Origin: an uncultured Cohaesibacter sp.
GTDB lineage: Bacteria; Pseudomonadota; Alphaproteobacteria; Rhizobiales; Cohaesibacteraceae
Assembly (NCBI RefSeq): GCF_963666525.1
Contig: NZ_OY762905.1
Location: 372,001-436,000, forward strand
Length of the DNA: 64,000 bases
Direction of reading: 5' to 3'
Part shown: one piece after another, positions 37,893-47,105 of the stretch
How the letters are laid out: each line of letters starts with the position of its first letter
Position numbering within the stretch: the first letter of the stretch is position 1
The notes under the pieces: model-generated
Seen by the model: only the letters and a program-made list of their open reading frames with translations
Told to the model about the DNA's origin: nothing
Database searches by the model: none
Translations under genes and position numbers: made by a program

Positions 37893-39275
37893 CTAGTAAG
37901 GCGCAATGGCGCTTGCCTGACGGCTGGCGCGGTCCTTCTTTATGTTGTCGGCGATGAGGAATGCCAGTTCGAGAGCCTGATCGGCATTGAGCCGCGGATC
38001 GCAGACCGTATGGTAGCGGTCAGACAGATCATCCTCGGAGATGGCGTGGGCACCGCCGGTGCATTCGGTGACATTCTTGCCGGTCATTTCCACATGGATA
38101 CCGCCCGGATAGGTGCCTTCCGACCGATGAACCGCAAAGAAGCTCTCGACTTCCTTGAGGATCCGTTCGAATGGACGGGTCTTGTAGCCGTTGGCGGCCT
38201 TGACCACGTTGCCATGCATCGGATCGCAGGACCAGAGCACCTTGTAGCCTTCCCGCTTGACGGCCTTGACCAGACCCGGCAGGTGATCGAACACCCTGTC
38301 CGCCCCGAAACGGGTGATCAGCGTCAGACGGCCCGCTTCATTCTCCGGATTGAGCACGTCAATCAGACGCAACAGCTCGTCTGGAGTCAGGCTTGGGCCG
38401 CACTTGAGGCCAACCGGATTCTCGATGCCGCGGAAGAACTCCACATGGGCATGATCAAGCTGACGCGTCCGATCGCCGATCCAGAGCATATGACCGGACG
38501 TGGCGTAATGCATGCCGGTCGTTGAATCGACGCGTGTGAAAGCCTGCTCATAGCCAAGCAGCAGAGCTTCATGGCTGGTGAAGAAATCGGTCGACCGCAG
38601 GGCCTCGGTCGTGGAAGGATCCACGCCGCAGGCGCGCATGAAGGCCATGGCTTCCGTGATCCGCTCTGCCAGCTCGCGATAGCGCGGACCTTGCGGACTG
38701 TCCTTGAGGAAATCCATTGTCCACTGCTGCACGTGATCAAGGTTTGCGTAGCCACCCTGCGCAAAGGCACGCAGAAGATTCAGCGTGGCAGCAGACTGAC
38801 GATAGGCCATGACCATGCGCTGCGGATCCGGAATGCGCGACTCGGCCGTAAACTCGGTATCGTTGATGATGTCGCCGCGATAGCTTGGCAGTTCCACACC
38901 GTCAACAGTCTCTGTCGGCGAGGAACGCGGCTTGGCGAACTGACCAGCAATACGACCAACCTTGACCACCGGAGAAGCGGCGGCAAAGGTCAGAACGGCT
39001 GCCATTTGCAGGAACACACGGAAGAAATCGCGAATATTGTCAGGATGATGCTCCACGAACGCTTCAGCGCAATCGCCGCCCTGAAGCAGGAAGCCTTCAC
39101 CCTCAGCAACTCGCGCCAACTGCTTGCGCAGCTTGCGCGCCTCGCCAGCAAAAACCAGAGGCGGATAGGTTGCAAGCGTGCTTTCAACAGCTTTGACTGC
39201 TTCGGCATCGGGATAATCCGGCACCTGCTGGATCGGTTTTGATCTCCAGCTGTCCGGTGTCCAGGTCTTGCTCAT
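37893..39275 (-). CDS. aroG: 3-deoxy-7-phosphoheptulonate synthase, class II
   Basis: First enzyme of the shikimate pathway: erythrose 4-phosphate plus PEP to DAHP. The 460-residue protein is the plant-like class II type, shown by [35 protein letters not shown] and [15 protein letters not shown]. Class II enzymes of bacteria are usually inhibited by aromatic amino acids. The symbol is variable in databases (aroF/aroG/aroH). The leader (39276-39420) carries an attenuator-like hairpin and a small open frame, listed separately. The aromatic flux fits pabABC and the chorismate mutase elsewhere in the window. Confidence 0.92.
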   Translation of the reverse strand: MSKTWTPDSWRSKPIQQVPDYPDAEAVKAVESTLATYPPLVFAGEARKLRKQLARVAEGEGFLLQGGDCAEAFVEHHPDNIRDFFRVFLQMAAVLTFAAASPVVKVGRIAGQFAKPRSSPTETVDGVELPSYRGDIINDTEFTAESRIPDPQRMVMAYRQSAATLNLLRAFAQGGYANLDHVQQWTMDFLKDSPQGPRYRELAERITEAMAFMRACGVDPSTTEALRSTDFFTSHEALLLGYEQAFTRVDSTTGMHYATSGHMLWIGDRTRQLDHAHVEFFRGIENPVGLKCGPSLTPDELLRLIDVLNPENEAGRLTLITRFGADRVFDHLPGLVKAVKREGYKVLWSCDPMHGNVVKAANGYKTRPFERILKEVESFFAVHRSEGTYPGGIHVEMTGKNVTECTGGAHAISEDDLSDRYHTVCDPRLNADQALELAFLIADNIKKDRASRQASAIAPY

Positions 39276-39301
39276 TTTGTCCTCTTTTCGCTTTGCTGAA
39301 T

Positions 39302-39409
39302 GCCTGACTACAGGCTTCTAAAACAAGCCGGCCCCACTGTCCTGACGAGAGGATCGTAAAGAGGGGGCCGGTCGCTCGTGTTATACACACCAAGGTAGGT
39401 GGATGCCAT
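39302..39409 (-). promoter_or_regulatory. Attenuator-like leader of the DAHP synthase gene
   Basis: On the minus strand CCGGCCCC (39371-39364) pairs with GGGGCCGG (39335-39328), with an inner TCCT/AGGA hairpin, and is followed by CTTGTTTTAG, the form of a terminator. A second hairpin GCCTG/CAGGC spans 39302-39315. A 33-codon frame (39409 to 39308, opening MASTYLGVYN) runs through both and stops in the second loop. It has three Tyr codons and no Trp. Its ribosome site is weak, so translation is uncertain. Confidence 0.4.
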
Positions 39410-39533
39410 AGATGTTTGCCAAAAGCCGTGAAAAAAGACGTCATCAATTGGTCATAAAATGACAATTCGACAACGATATTCGGCATCTTATTACCGAAAC
39501 GAGATCACATCTGACAAAATCCGGCAAGAACCG

Positions 39534-40985
39534 CTAGTAAATCTTGCGCTTGGCCGCCTTTGCTGCAAAGGGGTTATCCCCTCTGCGCATCAGCATCCGA
39601 ACAGGAACGGCCGGAATATCAAAGGTATCCCTCAAATCGTTGAGAAGATAGCGCTGATAGCTGTCCGGCAGATCCTCGGGCCGCGAGCACATGACCACGA
39701 AGGTCGGCGGGCGCGCCTTGATCTGCGTTGCATAGCGGATCTTGATGCGACGGCCACCAACGGCGGGCGGCGGATGCCCCTGAGTGGAGTCGTTGAGCCA
39801 GCGGTTGAGACGGGAGGTGGAAACGCGCCGGTTCCAGACCTCGTAAATGTCGAGCACCGCCTTCATCAACCGATCCAGATTCTTGCCCGTGAGACCGGAA
39901 ACCGGAATGAGCGGAACATTGCGCATCTGCGGCAGCAGCCGCTCGGCCTTCTCGCGCAGATCGGCCAGCATTTCCTGAGGGTTCTCGACCAGATCCCACT
40001 TGTTGAGGGCAATGACGATGGCCCGCCCTTCCCGCGCCACCAGATCGGCGATCTGCAGGTCCTGCTTCTCGAACGGCTTGGTCACGTCAAGGGTCACCAC
40101 CACCACTTCGGCAAACTGGATAGAACGCAGGGCGTCGGAAACGGACAGCTTCTCAAGCTTTTCCTGCACCCGTGCCTTGCGGCGCATGCCTGCGGTATCA
40201 AACAGCTTGAACTTGCGATCCCGGAATTCCCAGTTCACCGAGATGGAGTCGCGCGTGATGCCGGCCTCGGGGCCGGTCAACAGACGGTCCTGCCCGATCA
40301 GATGGTTGATCAGGGTCGATTTGCCAGCATTCGGACGACCGACGATCGCCACCCGCAGCGGCTTGGTCGGATCATAGAGCGGCGTTTCGGCTTCATCATC
40401 CTCGATGTCGACATCAACGAGCGGCCCTTCATCGTCAGCCAGCGCGGCCTCTACATCATCGTCTTCAGCAAGGCCCAGCTCGATCTTCTTGGCATCATCA
40501 TACTTGACGAGTTCTTCGTAAAGATCAGACATGCCTATGCCATGCTCGGCAGAAATCGGCATGGGTTCGCCAAGCCCCAGCGAAAAGGCTTCATAATAGC
40601 CTGCATCCGACGCCTTGCCTTCGGACTTGTTGGCGAGCAGAATGGTCGGTTTGCCGGCCTTGCGCACCATCGCCGCAAAATGCTCATCCATCGGGGTGAT
40701 GCCCGCACGGGCATCCATCATGAACAGCACCACGTCCGCCATGCCGATGGCTTCTTCTGTCTGCAGGCGCATGCGTGTTTCCAGCGCATCTTCCTCGGCA
40801 ACTTCAAGCCCGGCGGTGTCGATGATGTTGATATGCAAATCGCCCAGTTGCGCGTCGCTCTCGCGCCGGTCACGGGTCACCCCGGGGCGGTCATCGACAA
40901 GCGCCAGCTTCTTGCCAACCAGTCGGTTGAACAGCGTGGATTTGCCTACATTGGGTCGGCCGACAATGGCCACATTCAGTTTCAT
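39534..40985 (-). CDS. der: Ribosome-biogenesis GTPase Der (EngA)
   Basis: Double-GTPase needed for 50S subunit assembly. The 483-residue protein has two G1 motifs, GRPNVGKS at 9-16 and GRPNAGKS near 200, each with downstream DTAG and NK(S/W)D elements, and a C-terminal KH-like domain after about 385. An acidic linker (about 160-190) separates the domains, common in alphaproteobacteria. It is the last gene of the TPR-bamB-der set. Confidence 0.97.
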   Translation of the reverse strand: MKLNVAIVGRPNVGKSTLFNRLVGKKLALVDDRPGVTRDRRESDAQLGDLHINIIDTAGLEVAEEDALETRMRLQTEEAIGMADVVLFMMDARAGITPMDEHFAAMVRKAGKPTILLANKSEGKASDAGYYEAFSLGLGEPMPISAEHGIGMSDLYEELVKYDDAKKIELGLAEDDDVEAALADDEGPLVDVDIEDDEAETPLYDPTKPLRVAIVGRPNAGKSTLINHLIGQDRLLTGPEAGITRDSISVNWEFRDRKFKLFDTAGMRRKARVQEKLEKLSVSDALRSIQFAEVVVVTLDVTKPFEKQDLQIADLVAREGRAIVIALNKWDLVENPQEMLADLREKAERLLPQMRNVPLIPVSGLTGKNLDRLMKAVLDIYEVWNRRVSTSRLNRWLNDSTQGHPPPAVGGRRIKIRYATQIKARPPTFVVMCSRPEDLPDSYQRYLLNDLRDTFDIPAVPVRMLMRRGDNPFAAKAAKRKIY

Positions 40986-41202
40986 TTCATCTCGTCCAAA
41001 TCAGATCGATCCTATGTCGCGTCACCGGAATTGACCGCAATCCTGCAGCGTTTTCCCGACAGATCGAATGGGGCAGACCAGGCTCGGAACCGCTCCTTGC
41101 CGACTGTCCCCCAAATAGCACGGCACCCCGGAGCTGCCAAAGCAACCCCGGGGTATCCGGTGAATTCTCAAGAGCGCACCAGCCCAGACAGGCCGAATTC
41201 TC

Positions 41203-42570
41203 TTAGTTGTAAGCAGCCAGACGACCCGATCCGCTCAGTGTAATCAGACGCCCGCTGACAGCAATTGGCGGAATGAACACGGGGTCCTTGGTTTCCCGCG
41301 TCAACGTGATCTGACCATTTTTCGGATCGACCGCAGCCATCTTGCCGTCACTGGACGTCACCCAGAGACGGTTTCCTGCCAGAACAGGACCGGCCCAACT
41401 GGTACTCGTTTTCTTGCTTCTAACGGTAGGAAGCTGACTTGACCAGCGAATTTTGCCATTTTGCCGGTTGAGAGCAACCACACGATCATCCAGATCGACC
41501 AGAAACAGCGTATTGCCCGACACGACAGGCGTGTGAATGGACCCAAGAGATCGATCCCAGATCCGTTCGCCATCCCGTGTTCGCACAGCAATCGTATTGC
41601 CGCTCACACTGGCCGCAAAGACAACGCCATCGAACACGACCGGACCACCGGCAATGGCCGAAATACCCGAAATGGCATAGCGACGGGAACCCTGAACGAT
41701 CGTATCGGACCAACGGCTTTCGCCGGTCTTGAGATCGATCGCGACCAGTTCACCCGAGGTACCGGAGAAAAAGACCATATTGCCGCTGACCGCCGGTGCA
41801 CCTGAGCCCAGAAGGCCGGTGCCCTGAGGGATACCCTCGAAGGTCCAGACTTCCTTGCCGTCCGAAATATTGACAGCAAACAACGAGTTGGTGGCAGAAA
41901 CAGCCAGAACCAGATTGCCCGCCACAATCGGCGCGCCGCGTGCCGGTGCGTCCATCTGGAAAGTCCAGAGACGGCGTCCCGTACCTGCATCAAGCGCGAC
42001 CAGCTCGCTAAAGCCGGTCGAGGCAAATACCCGGGCGCTGTCCATGGCCACAGCACCGCCAAGGGCTGACCCCTTCTCGCTTTCGGGCCGGACTGACTGG
42101 TTCCAAAGGCGGCTGCCGTTGGAAACATTATAGACCGAGACCTGTCCATCCGGACTGTAAACCGCGACACGACCACCGACCGAAACCGGGCGCGCAGCTG
42201 CGCGTTCATCCGAATCCCCGCCGCGAATGGCAGCATTGACACTCCAGACCCGGTTGCCCTGTCCGCTGAAAGAGACGTTCGGGGGATTGTTGGTTGCCGT
42301 TCCGCCGGCCTGTGTCCAGGACGAGAAATCGACAGCTCCAGAAATGGAAACAGGAGACTGATCTTCGACCGTAGCCACAGCAGCGGTGTCGAACAGGGTC
42401 TGTCGCTCACCGGGCAGAATGTCTTCTGGTGTCTTGAACGGGTTCATGTCGCCCGCAAAGTCAGATACGCTGGAGCAGCCGACCAGACCGGCGACCAGCG
42501 CCAGCATCGCAGCCTTGCCAGCATATCCCAGAAAACGCGTCCCGGTTCTCACCCCCGTTGCTGTCCTCAT
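41203..42570 (-). CDS. bamB: Outer-membrane assembly lipoprotein BamB
   Basis: PQQ-like beta-propeller subunit of the BAM complex that inserts outer-membrane proteins. The 455-residue protein has an N-terminal export helix and a lipobox LVGC (Cys about residue 32), then repeated blades with patterns like WTFQMDAP, GDRVYAV-type WSD and GxPVVAGNxL. The start overlaps the stop of the upstream TPR gene by 4 bases (ATGA), showing translational coupling. The order TPR-bamB-der is conserved across Proteobacteria. Confidence 0.9.
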   Translation of the reverse strand: MRTATGVRTGTRFLGYAGKAAMLALVAGLVGCSSVSDFAGDMNPFKTPEDILPGERQTLFDTAAVATVEDQSPVSISGAVDFSSWTQAGGTATNNPPNVSFSGQGNRVWSVNAAIRGGDSDERAAARPVSVGGRVAVYSPDGQVSVYNVSNGSRLWNQSVRPESEKGSALGGAVAMDSARVFASTGFSELVALDAGTGRRLWTFQMDAPARGAPIVAGNLVLAVSATNSLFAVNISDGKEVWTFEGIPQGTGLLGSGAPAVSGNMVFFSGTSGELVAIDLKTGESRWSDTIVQGSRRYAISGISAIAGGPVVFDGVVFAASVSGNTIAVRTRDGERIWDRSLGSIHTPVVSGNTLFLVDLDDRVVALNRQNGKIRWSSQLPTVRSKKTSTSWAGPVLAGNRLWVTSSDGKMAAVDPKNGQITLTRETKDPVFIPPIAVSGRLITLSGSGRLAAYN

Positions 42571-43265
42571 TGGGCAGTCTCCTTGGCATCTTTGCCAGCC
42601 GTTGCAGGTTCTTCATACTGCGAGCGGATGTAGTTCACGTAGACCTGCGCGCGCTGACGCAATTCCGGCGGCGTTTCCGCATCCTGCGAAATACGCTCTG
42701 CAATCGGCATCGCCTTGGCGTAATCCTTCTTCTCCAGATAGGCCAGCATCACTAACTCCCGGGCCGAATGACGGAAGCCGTCATTGTCCATCAGGGCAGT
42801 CAGTTCGTTGATGACCTCATCGGCCTTGCCCTGATCCAGCATCAGCGCGTTGGCGCGGATCCGTGCAAGGCTCTGGATGACAGCAGGAAGATCGGCGTTG
42901 CTTGCGGCGTCCTTGAACAGGGCAATCGCCGCGTCCACATCGCCCTGCGCAGCCTTCTCGGAAGCAATGCGCATTTCCGCAAGCACCGGATAGCCACCGT
43001 TGCCGTCAGCCTTGATGGCTTCCAGGGCAGCCATGGCTTCGTCCTTCTTGCCTTCGTCCGACAATTGCAGCGCCTGAATGAACGCATCCCCCGACTTGGC
43101 AGCCTGTGTCTGGCGCCAATATTCGTAGCCTTTGTCCGCGGCAGTTCCCAAAACGACCAGAAGAGCGAAGCCAATTACATAGGGACCAAACTTGTCCCAG
43201 AGTTTCTTGATTTGCTCGTGGCGCAGCTCTTCATCGACTTCACGAATAAAATCGGACTCAGACAT
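42567..43265 (-). CDS. YfgM-like TPR membrane protein
   Basis: A 232-residue protein with one membrane segment near 27-43 (GPYVIGFALLVVLGTAA) and a periplasmic helical part with tetratricopeptide-like repeats (residues 50-210). The opening EVDEELRHEQIKKLWDKFG is typical of the YfgM / TPR_21 family found upstream of bamB and der. In E. coli YfgM works with SecYEG and periplasmic chaperones. Two ATG codons stand in tandem at 43268 and 43265; GAGG fits the second better. Confidence 0.85.
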   Translation of the reverse strand: MSESDFIREVDEELRHEQIKKLWDKFGPYVIGFALLVVLGTAADKGYEYWRQTQAAKSGDAFIQALQLSDEGKKDEAMAALEAIKADGNGGYPVLAEMRIASEKAAQGDVDAAIALFKDAASNADLPAVIQSLARIRANALMLDQGKADEVINELTALMDNDGFRHSARELVMLAYLEKKDYAKAMPIAERISQDAETPPELRQRAQVYVNYIRSQYEEPATAGKDAKETAQ

Positions 43266-43580
43266 CATTCCTCGCTTGCACCGGACAATTGGACCGGCAG
43301 ACTTTCTTTTCGACTGCCCGCAGGCAGACCAATATTCCGTTTCTGTTGCGGGACATTAGCCGGTCCCAGTGCATGACGCAATCATGCAATGCGGCGCAAT
43401 TGCTCTCCCAAGCGGGAAAAACGCGAAAAACCCCCAAGAGGAGCAACACGGAGGCGACTTTCGCGGGATGGGGGCCGATTTTTTCGACAATTGCCCAGCC
43501 TTCTCAGCTCTTTGGCAAGCAATCATGGCCGCAATGGGACTGCCTGTCAGGCCAGCCCGATTTTGCCCCGTTTATCCGCA

Positions 43581-44150
43581 TCAAAACAGCGGACTGACAC
43601 CAAACGCCCACTGGTGTAGGCCAAAGATCATGGCGCAATAGAAGGCTAGCCCGAGACCGATAGCATAGAGATCGCCCATCATGCTCCCTTCGGGAACAAC
43701 CACCAGCCCTGCCCGGATCCGGCGCTTGAGCGAAATGCGATAACTGACGGCATAGAGCAGGAAAAAGCCGAACAGGATCACGTCCGACAGTTCGCCGTTG
43801 GCCAGCAGATGCGCAAACGCCCATGTCTTGATGGCAATAGAGAGAGGAGAAGTCAGCTTCTGCTTGATCTTGCCCTTGAACATCGCAGCAAACAGGAAAA
43901 CCACAGCAAACAGCATCAGAGTCGCCGCCAGATGCCTGGTCCAGATCGGTGGATACCAGAGAATGAACGTGCCCTTGGATGCAAAATAGCCAACATAGAC
44001 CAGCGCAATGGCAACAAGAGCAACAACACCATGCATCATGCGATAGCCCGTCACCCCGATCCGGCTGACGAACCCTTCCTTGAGCGACACATTCTGTGGA
44101 ACCAGATGGATGGCCAGAAAGACAGCCAGCCCGACACAAAGCAATATCAT
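43581..44150 (-). CDS. NnrU family membrane protein
   Basis: A 189-residue membrane protein with five to six helices. The motif FLAIHLVPQN and the later TWAFAHLLANGELSDVILFG identify the NnrU family, first linked to nitric oxide/nitrite respiration in Rhodobacter; related isomerases act in carotenoid and methylamine pathways. The role here is unknown. The start at 44150 opens directly on a helix (MILLCVGLAV). A second, quite different NnrU-family protein is encoded at 59601-60197. Confidence 0.85.
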   Translation of the reverse strand: MILLCVGLAVFLAIHLVPQNVSLKEGFVSRIGVTGYRMMHGVVALVAIALVYVGYFASKGTFILWYPPIWTRHLAATLMLFAVVFLFAAMFKGKIKQKLTSPLSIAIKTWAFAHLLANGELSDVILFGFFLLYAVSYRISLKRRIRAGLVVVPEGSMMGDLYAIGLGLAFYCAMIFGLHQWAFGVSPLF

Positions 44151-44527
44151 GAACCAATGAACTCCAGCTTGAAAACAGGTTGCAGACGGCAAAAGAGCGC
44201 TCGCCCGCATTAAGGAATAGTACCTAAACAGTGCGAGCGGTAGCCCGCGGCACTGCAAAAGTCAAATCTTGAATGTCAAATTCAAGACACCATACCCGTC
44301 AAATCTGCGTCAAAATCGCCCATAAGCAGCCCTTTCGGGATCATCCATTGGGCCTGATAGACAAATAATTGATTGACCTTCATGAGCAGTTGCCGCAGGC
44401 TCTGATCTGGAGTTTTGGCCAAAATCCGGGCTCGACCACTGCGTAAGCTTGCAAACACCCAATTTCAATCAGCAGAAACTGTCACCAACGACGCGCTTGC
44501 CCATCGTTGCAACAACAGGAGTCACCC
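44151..44527. other. nnrU-dksA intergenic region with GTCAAAT repeats
   Basis: A 377-base stretch between divergent genes. TCTTGAAT at 44267-44274 pairs exactly with ATTCAAGA at 44280-44287. GTCAAAT starts at 44261, 44275 and 44298, and GTCAAAA at 44309, so four related half-sites lie within 55 bases. This looks like a multi-site operator, with no regulator identified. No gene is visible. Confidence 0.4.
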
Positions 44528-44881
44528 ATGCCCATTTCGCCCAAAACAGCGATGGAGTTGCTAGAAGGCCGGCGTATCGAAATCAACGCATTGAGCAACC
44601 TGTCAAAGGAGGCGCGCGGCGTCGTGCCGCTTGATCAGCAGAGCATCGGGCGGCTTTCCCGGATGGATGCCCTACAGGGGCAGGCCATGGCAGAGGCAAC
44701 CCAGAGGCGCCGCATACTCGAGCTTCAGAAAATCGAGCAGGCCATCAAGCGCCTTGAAAACGGCGACTTTGGCTATTGCGTCGAGTGTGACGAGAAAATT
44801 CCCCTGGAGCGACTGGAGCTGGACCCGACAGCGACTCTCTGCGTCGCCTGCGCAACCAAAAAGGAAAAGTCCGGAAAATGA
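44528..44881 (+). CDS. DksA/TraR-type zinc-finger regulator
   Basis: A 117-residue protein with a long helical N-terminal part and the C-terminal C4 zinc finger (Cys84, Cys87, Cys105, Cys108) with the family pattern GYCVECDEKIPLERL. DksA proteins bind RNA polymerase through the secondary channel and act with ppGpp. This one is shorter than canonical DksA (about 140-150) and lacks the DDAxxA tip motif at the expected spot, so it may be a DksA paralogue. AGGAG seven bases upstream fixes the ATG at 44528. Confidence 0.87.
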   Translation: MPISPKTAMELLEGRRIEINALSNLSKEARGVVPLDQQSIGRLSRMDALQGQAMAEATQRRRILELQKIEQAIKRLENGDFGYCVECDEKIPLERLELDPTATLCVACATKKEKSGK

Positions 44882-45144
44882 CCGTGCGCGAAGGCGCGCG
44901 CCCTCGCAGGCAGTCACATTTCAGGCGGCAAGACCGGCAAAACAGCCCCAAGTGAGACTCAAAGGTTACACTGCACATTTTTTTGATGGGTAAAACCACG
45001 TGGCAAGGATCACAACACTTCTTATTCGATCAGGAATTCGTATTCTGCTCTTGTAATTTTCAAGACCTGTGCTTATCGACACGATCTTAGCAAGCACACG
45101 CATTCACATTTCAGACAAGTGATACATCCGGAAGGGACACCATC

Positions 45145-45636
45145 ATGCTGGCTCAGGGCAGTTTGATCATTTCTACACTCAAGACGATCCTCATATCGCC
45201 TGCAATCAGGGCCGCAGCCATCGGCGCGACATTGATGACCCTGGCAGGGACAGCCCCCGGCCATGCCACTTCCGATAACGCGGTGCAGATCAGGATCGAC
45301 CTGTCCAAGCAGCAGATGTTCGTTTCCGTCAACGGTTGGCGCAAATACACCTGGCCGATCTCTTCGGCCCGTGACGGCTTCAACACGCCGGAAGGTCTCT
45401 ATCGCCCGGTACGGATGTATGAGGACTACCGGTCCAAGGAATACAACAACGCCTCGATGCCCTATTCCATCTTCTTCTATCGTGGCTACGCGATCCATGG
45501 CACGACGGCCATCAAGTCGCTGGGGCAGCCAGCCTCGCACGGCTGCGTACGCCTGCATCCGGACAACGCCAAGGAGCTTTACGAACTGGTGGAGCTGAAC
45601 GGCAAGGACAACACCCGCGTATTCATCACGGAATAG
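45145..45636 (+). CDS. L,D-transpeptidase (YkuD), first of a pair
   Basis: Periplasmic enzyme that makes L,D cross-links or attaches proteins to peptidoglycan. The 163-residue protein has an N-terminal hydrophobic export segment and a YkuD domain with HGT and SHGCVRL motifs; the catalytic Cys is 134. It lacks any extra peptidoglycan-binding domain. A GGAAGGGA ribosome site precedes the ATG. A second, similar gene follows after 208 bases, each with its own terminator, so the two can be regulated apart. Confidence 0.9.
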   Translation: MLAQGSLIISTLKTILISPAIRAAAIGATLMTLAGTAPGHATSDNAVQIRIDLSKQQMFVSVNGWRKYTWPISSARDGFNTPEGLYRPVRMYEDYRSKEYNNASMPYSIFFYRGYAIHGTTAIKSLGQPASHGCVRLHPDNAKELYELVELNGKDNTRVFITE

Positions 45637-45670
45637 TCCGGATCACATCATCGACTGCAATGAACACAAG

Positions 45671-45697
45671 AAGCCCGCAAAATTTGCGGGCTTTTTT
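45671..45697 (+). terminator. Terminator of the first L,D-transpeptidase gene
   Basis: AAGCCCGCAAA at 45671-45681 pairs with TTTGCGGGCTT at 45683-45693 and is followed by T. Confidence 0.93.
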
Positions 45698-45844
45698 CGT
45701 AACAATGGCTACACCATTTCTTTACCATAGAAGATAAAATTTAAGTCAAATCAAAACCATCCCAACCATAATAGAACAATATTAAGATTCAGAGGCAAAA
45801 CTCGTAGTAAAGCAAACAAATCCACTAAACAGGGATACGGGATC

Positions 45845-46405
45845 ATGATGCTGCGACGAGTATTCATTTCTTTGGCCTGCTCACTGGCCTGCATGGCTGC
45901 TTTCGCCGGCAGTGGCTTTGCCTCGACAACCAAGGCAACACCGAAGGAAGAAACCATAATCGATGCGATGAGAAGCCAACCCATCTTTGGTCAACTTCGC
46001 CTGCTTGGCGACACCGCATCAATGACGAAGGCCTCAACCAGGAAGCCGATTGTTGCCAAGATCGATATTTCCGAACAGCGCATGAATGTCTATGTCAACG
46101 GCCACATCACTCATAGCTGGAAGGTCTCGACAGCGCGCAGCGGCTATTACACACCACGCGGGGAATATGCCCCCTACCGCATGCACACCATGTGGCGCTC
46201 GCGGAAATACAACAACGCGCCGATGCCTTATGCGGTCTTCTTTCACAAGGGTTGGGCAATCCACGGAACAACGTCCATTTCGCGCCTTGGTCGCCCGGCT
46301 TCCCATGGCTGTGTGCGCCTGCACCCGGACAACGCCAAGACCCTCTTCAAGCTGATCAAATCGGCCGGCGGTATGAAATCTGCCCGGGTCATCATTTCCA
46401 ACTAG
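45845..46405 (+). CDS. L,D-transpeptidase (YkuD), second of a pair
   Basis: A 186-residue relative of the previous protein, with a signal peptide (residues 1-27, ending GFAS) and the catalytic Cys156 in SHGCVRL. The two share the segment from about NAKTLF/NAKELY and YNNAxMPYxxFF, clearly paralogous by duplication, but this copy has a longer N-terminal part. Members of this type in Rhizobiales include enzymes that attach outer-membrane proteins to peptidoglycan, which could apply here. Confidence 0.9.
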   Translation: MMLRRVFISLACSLACMAAFAGSGFASTTKATPKEETIIDAMRSQPIFGQLRLLGDTASMTKASTRKPIVAKIDISEQRMNVYVNGHITHSWKVSTARSGYYTPRGEYAPYRMHTMWRSRKYNNAPMPYAVFFHKGWAIHGTTSISRLGRPASHGCVRLHPDNAKTLFKLIKSAGGMKSARVIISN

Positions 46406-46450
46406 CGCGCCTCCAGCCCTCCTCCCGGGCACTCTCCTCACGGAGGCATC

Positions 46451-46492
46451 AAAAGCGCGACCGGCGTCTCCTCCCAATGGCCGCGCTTTTTT
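46451..46492 (+). terminator. Terminator of the second L,D-transpeptidase gene
   Basis: AAAAGCGCG at 46451-46459 pairs with CGCGCTTTT at 46482-46490, then T continues. The loop is long (22 bases) but contains a small CCGG/GGCC element. Confidence 0.8.
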
Positions 46493-46548
46493 CTTGCCCG
46501 AATGGACCACGAGGACATGACCTGCGCCACCTGGCAAGCAAGAGCCCC

Positions 46549-46968
46549 CTACCTCAGGAGCTTGAGCGACCCTGTCAGGGAACGAATCCACTTCGTCCGC
46601 CCAACCAGCCCCAGACCATCGATCAGCTCACCAGAAAGATCCCTGTCCGGGAAAGCCTTTTCATAGTCGGCATAATCATGCAGCGAGCGGGCAAAAGCCG
46701 GAAACGGCACCACGGCTCCCTCATCTTCGCGACTTCCCAGCGCCTTGAGCAACAAAACCCCCATCGTCTCCTGCGTTGCCTGCAGGATGGGAACCGGCAG
46801 GCATGAACTGACGTCAACCGAACGGCCAGCCTGATCGGCAAGACTGCGCGCGGCAAGCAATGGCTGCCTTGCGCCAAGACCAATGGCAATGGCGCTGGCC
46901 GTGTTGGCGATCAGACCAACAGGCATATCCGGATTGATGACAATGGCAAGGCGAAGATCACTTAACAT
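46549..46968 (-). CDS. DUF2000 domain protein
   Basis: A 139-residue protein with the DUF2000 opening LRLAIVINPDMPVGLIANTASAIAIGLG, related in fold to peptidyl-tRNA hydrolase 2. The function is unknown. The start at 46968 gives the conserved N-terminus; a longer frame adds an unlikely stretch. It is divergent from the Lrp/AsnC gene across a palindrome that could control both. DUF2000 genes are often found beside Lrp-type regulators in Proteobacteria, suggesting amino acid related control. Confidence 0.8.
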   Translation of the reverse strand: MLSDLRLAIVINPDMPVGLIANTASAIAIGLGARQPLLAARSLADQAGRSVDVSSCLPVPILQATQETMGVLLLKALGSREDEGAVVPFPAFARSLHDYADYEKAFPDRDLSGELIDGLGLVGRTKWIRSLTGSLKLLR

Positions 46969-47060
46969 AACGGACTTGGCTCCTTCTAATTTGAACGCGC
47001 CGATCCTAGGCTGGTTGTCAGGTAATTTTCTGCCTTTTATTGCCAATTCCCACCCAATCA

Positions 47061-47075
47061 AGGTAGAGTCTACCT
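47061..47075. promoter_or_regulatory. Palindromic operator between DUF2000 and Lrp/AsnC genes
   Basis: AGGTAGA at 47061-47067 and TCTACCT at 47069-47075 form a perfect 7+1+7 palindrome, 31 bases before the regulator start and about 93 bases before the DUF2000 start. The size suits an AsnC-family dimer site. A CAGGTAATTTTC half-site lies near 47020. Confidence 0.6.
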
Positions 47076-47105
47076 GAAAATTAATAAATCGGGAAATTTG
47101 TGACC

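Noticed and set aside
39459-41243. 594-codon plus-strand open frame opposite der
   Set aside because: Antisense shadow of a high-GC conserved gene; no domain is recognisable.
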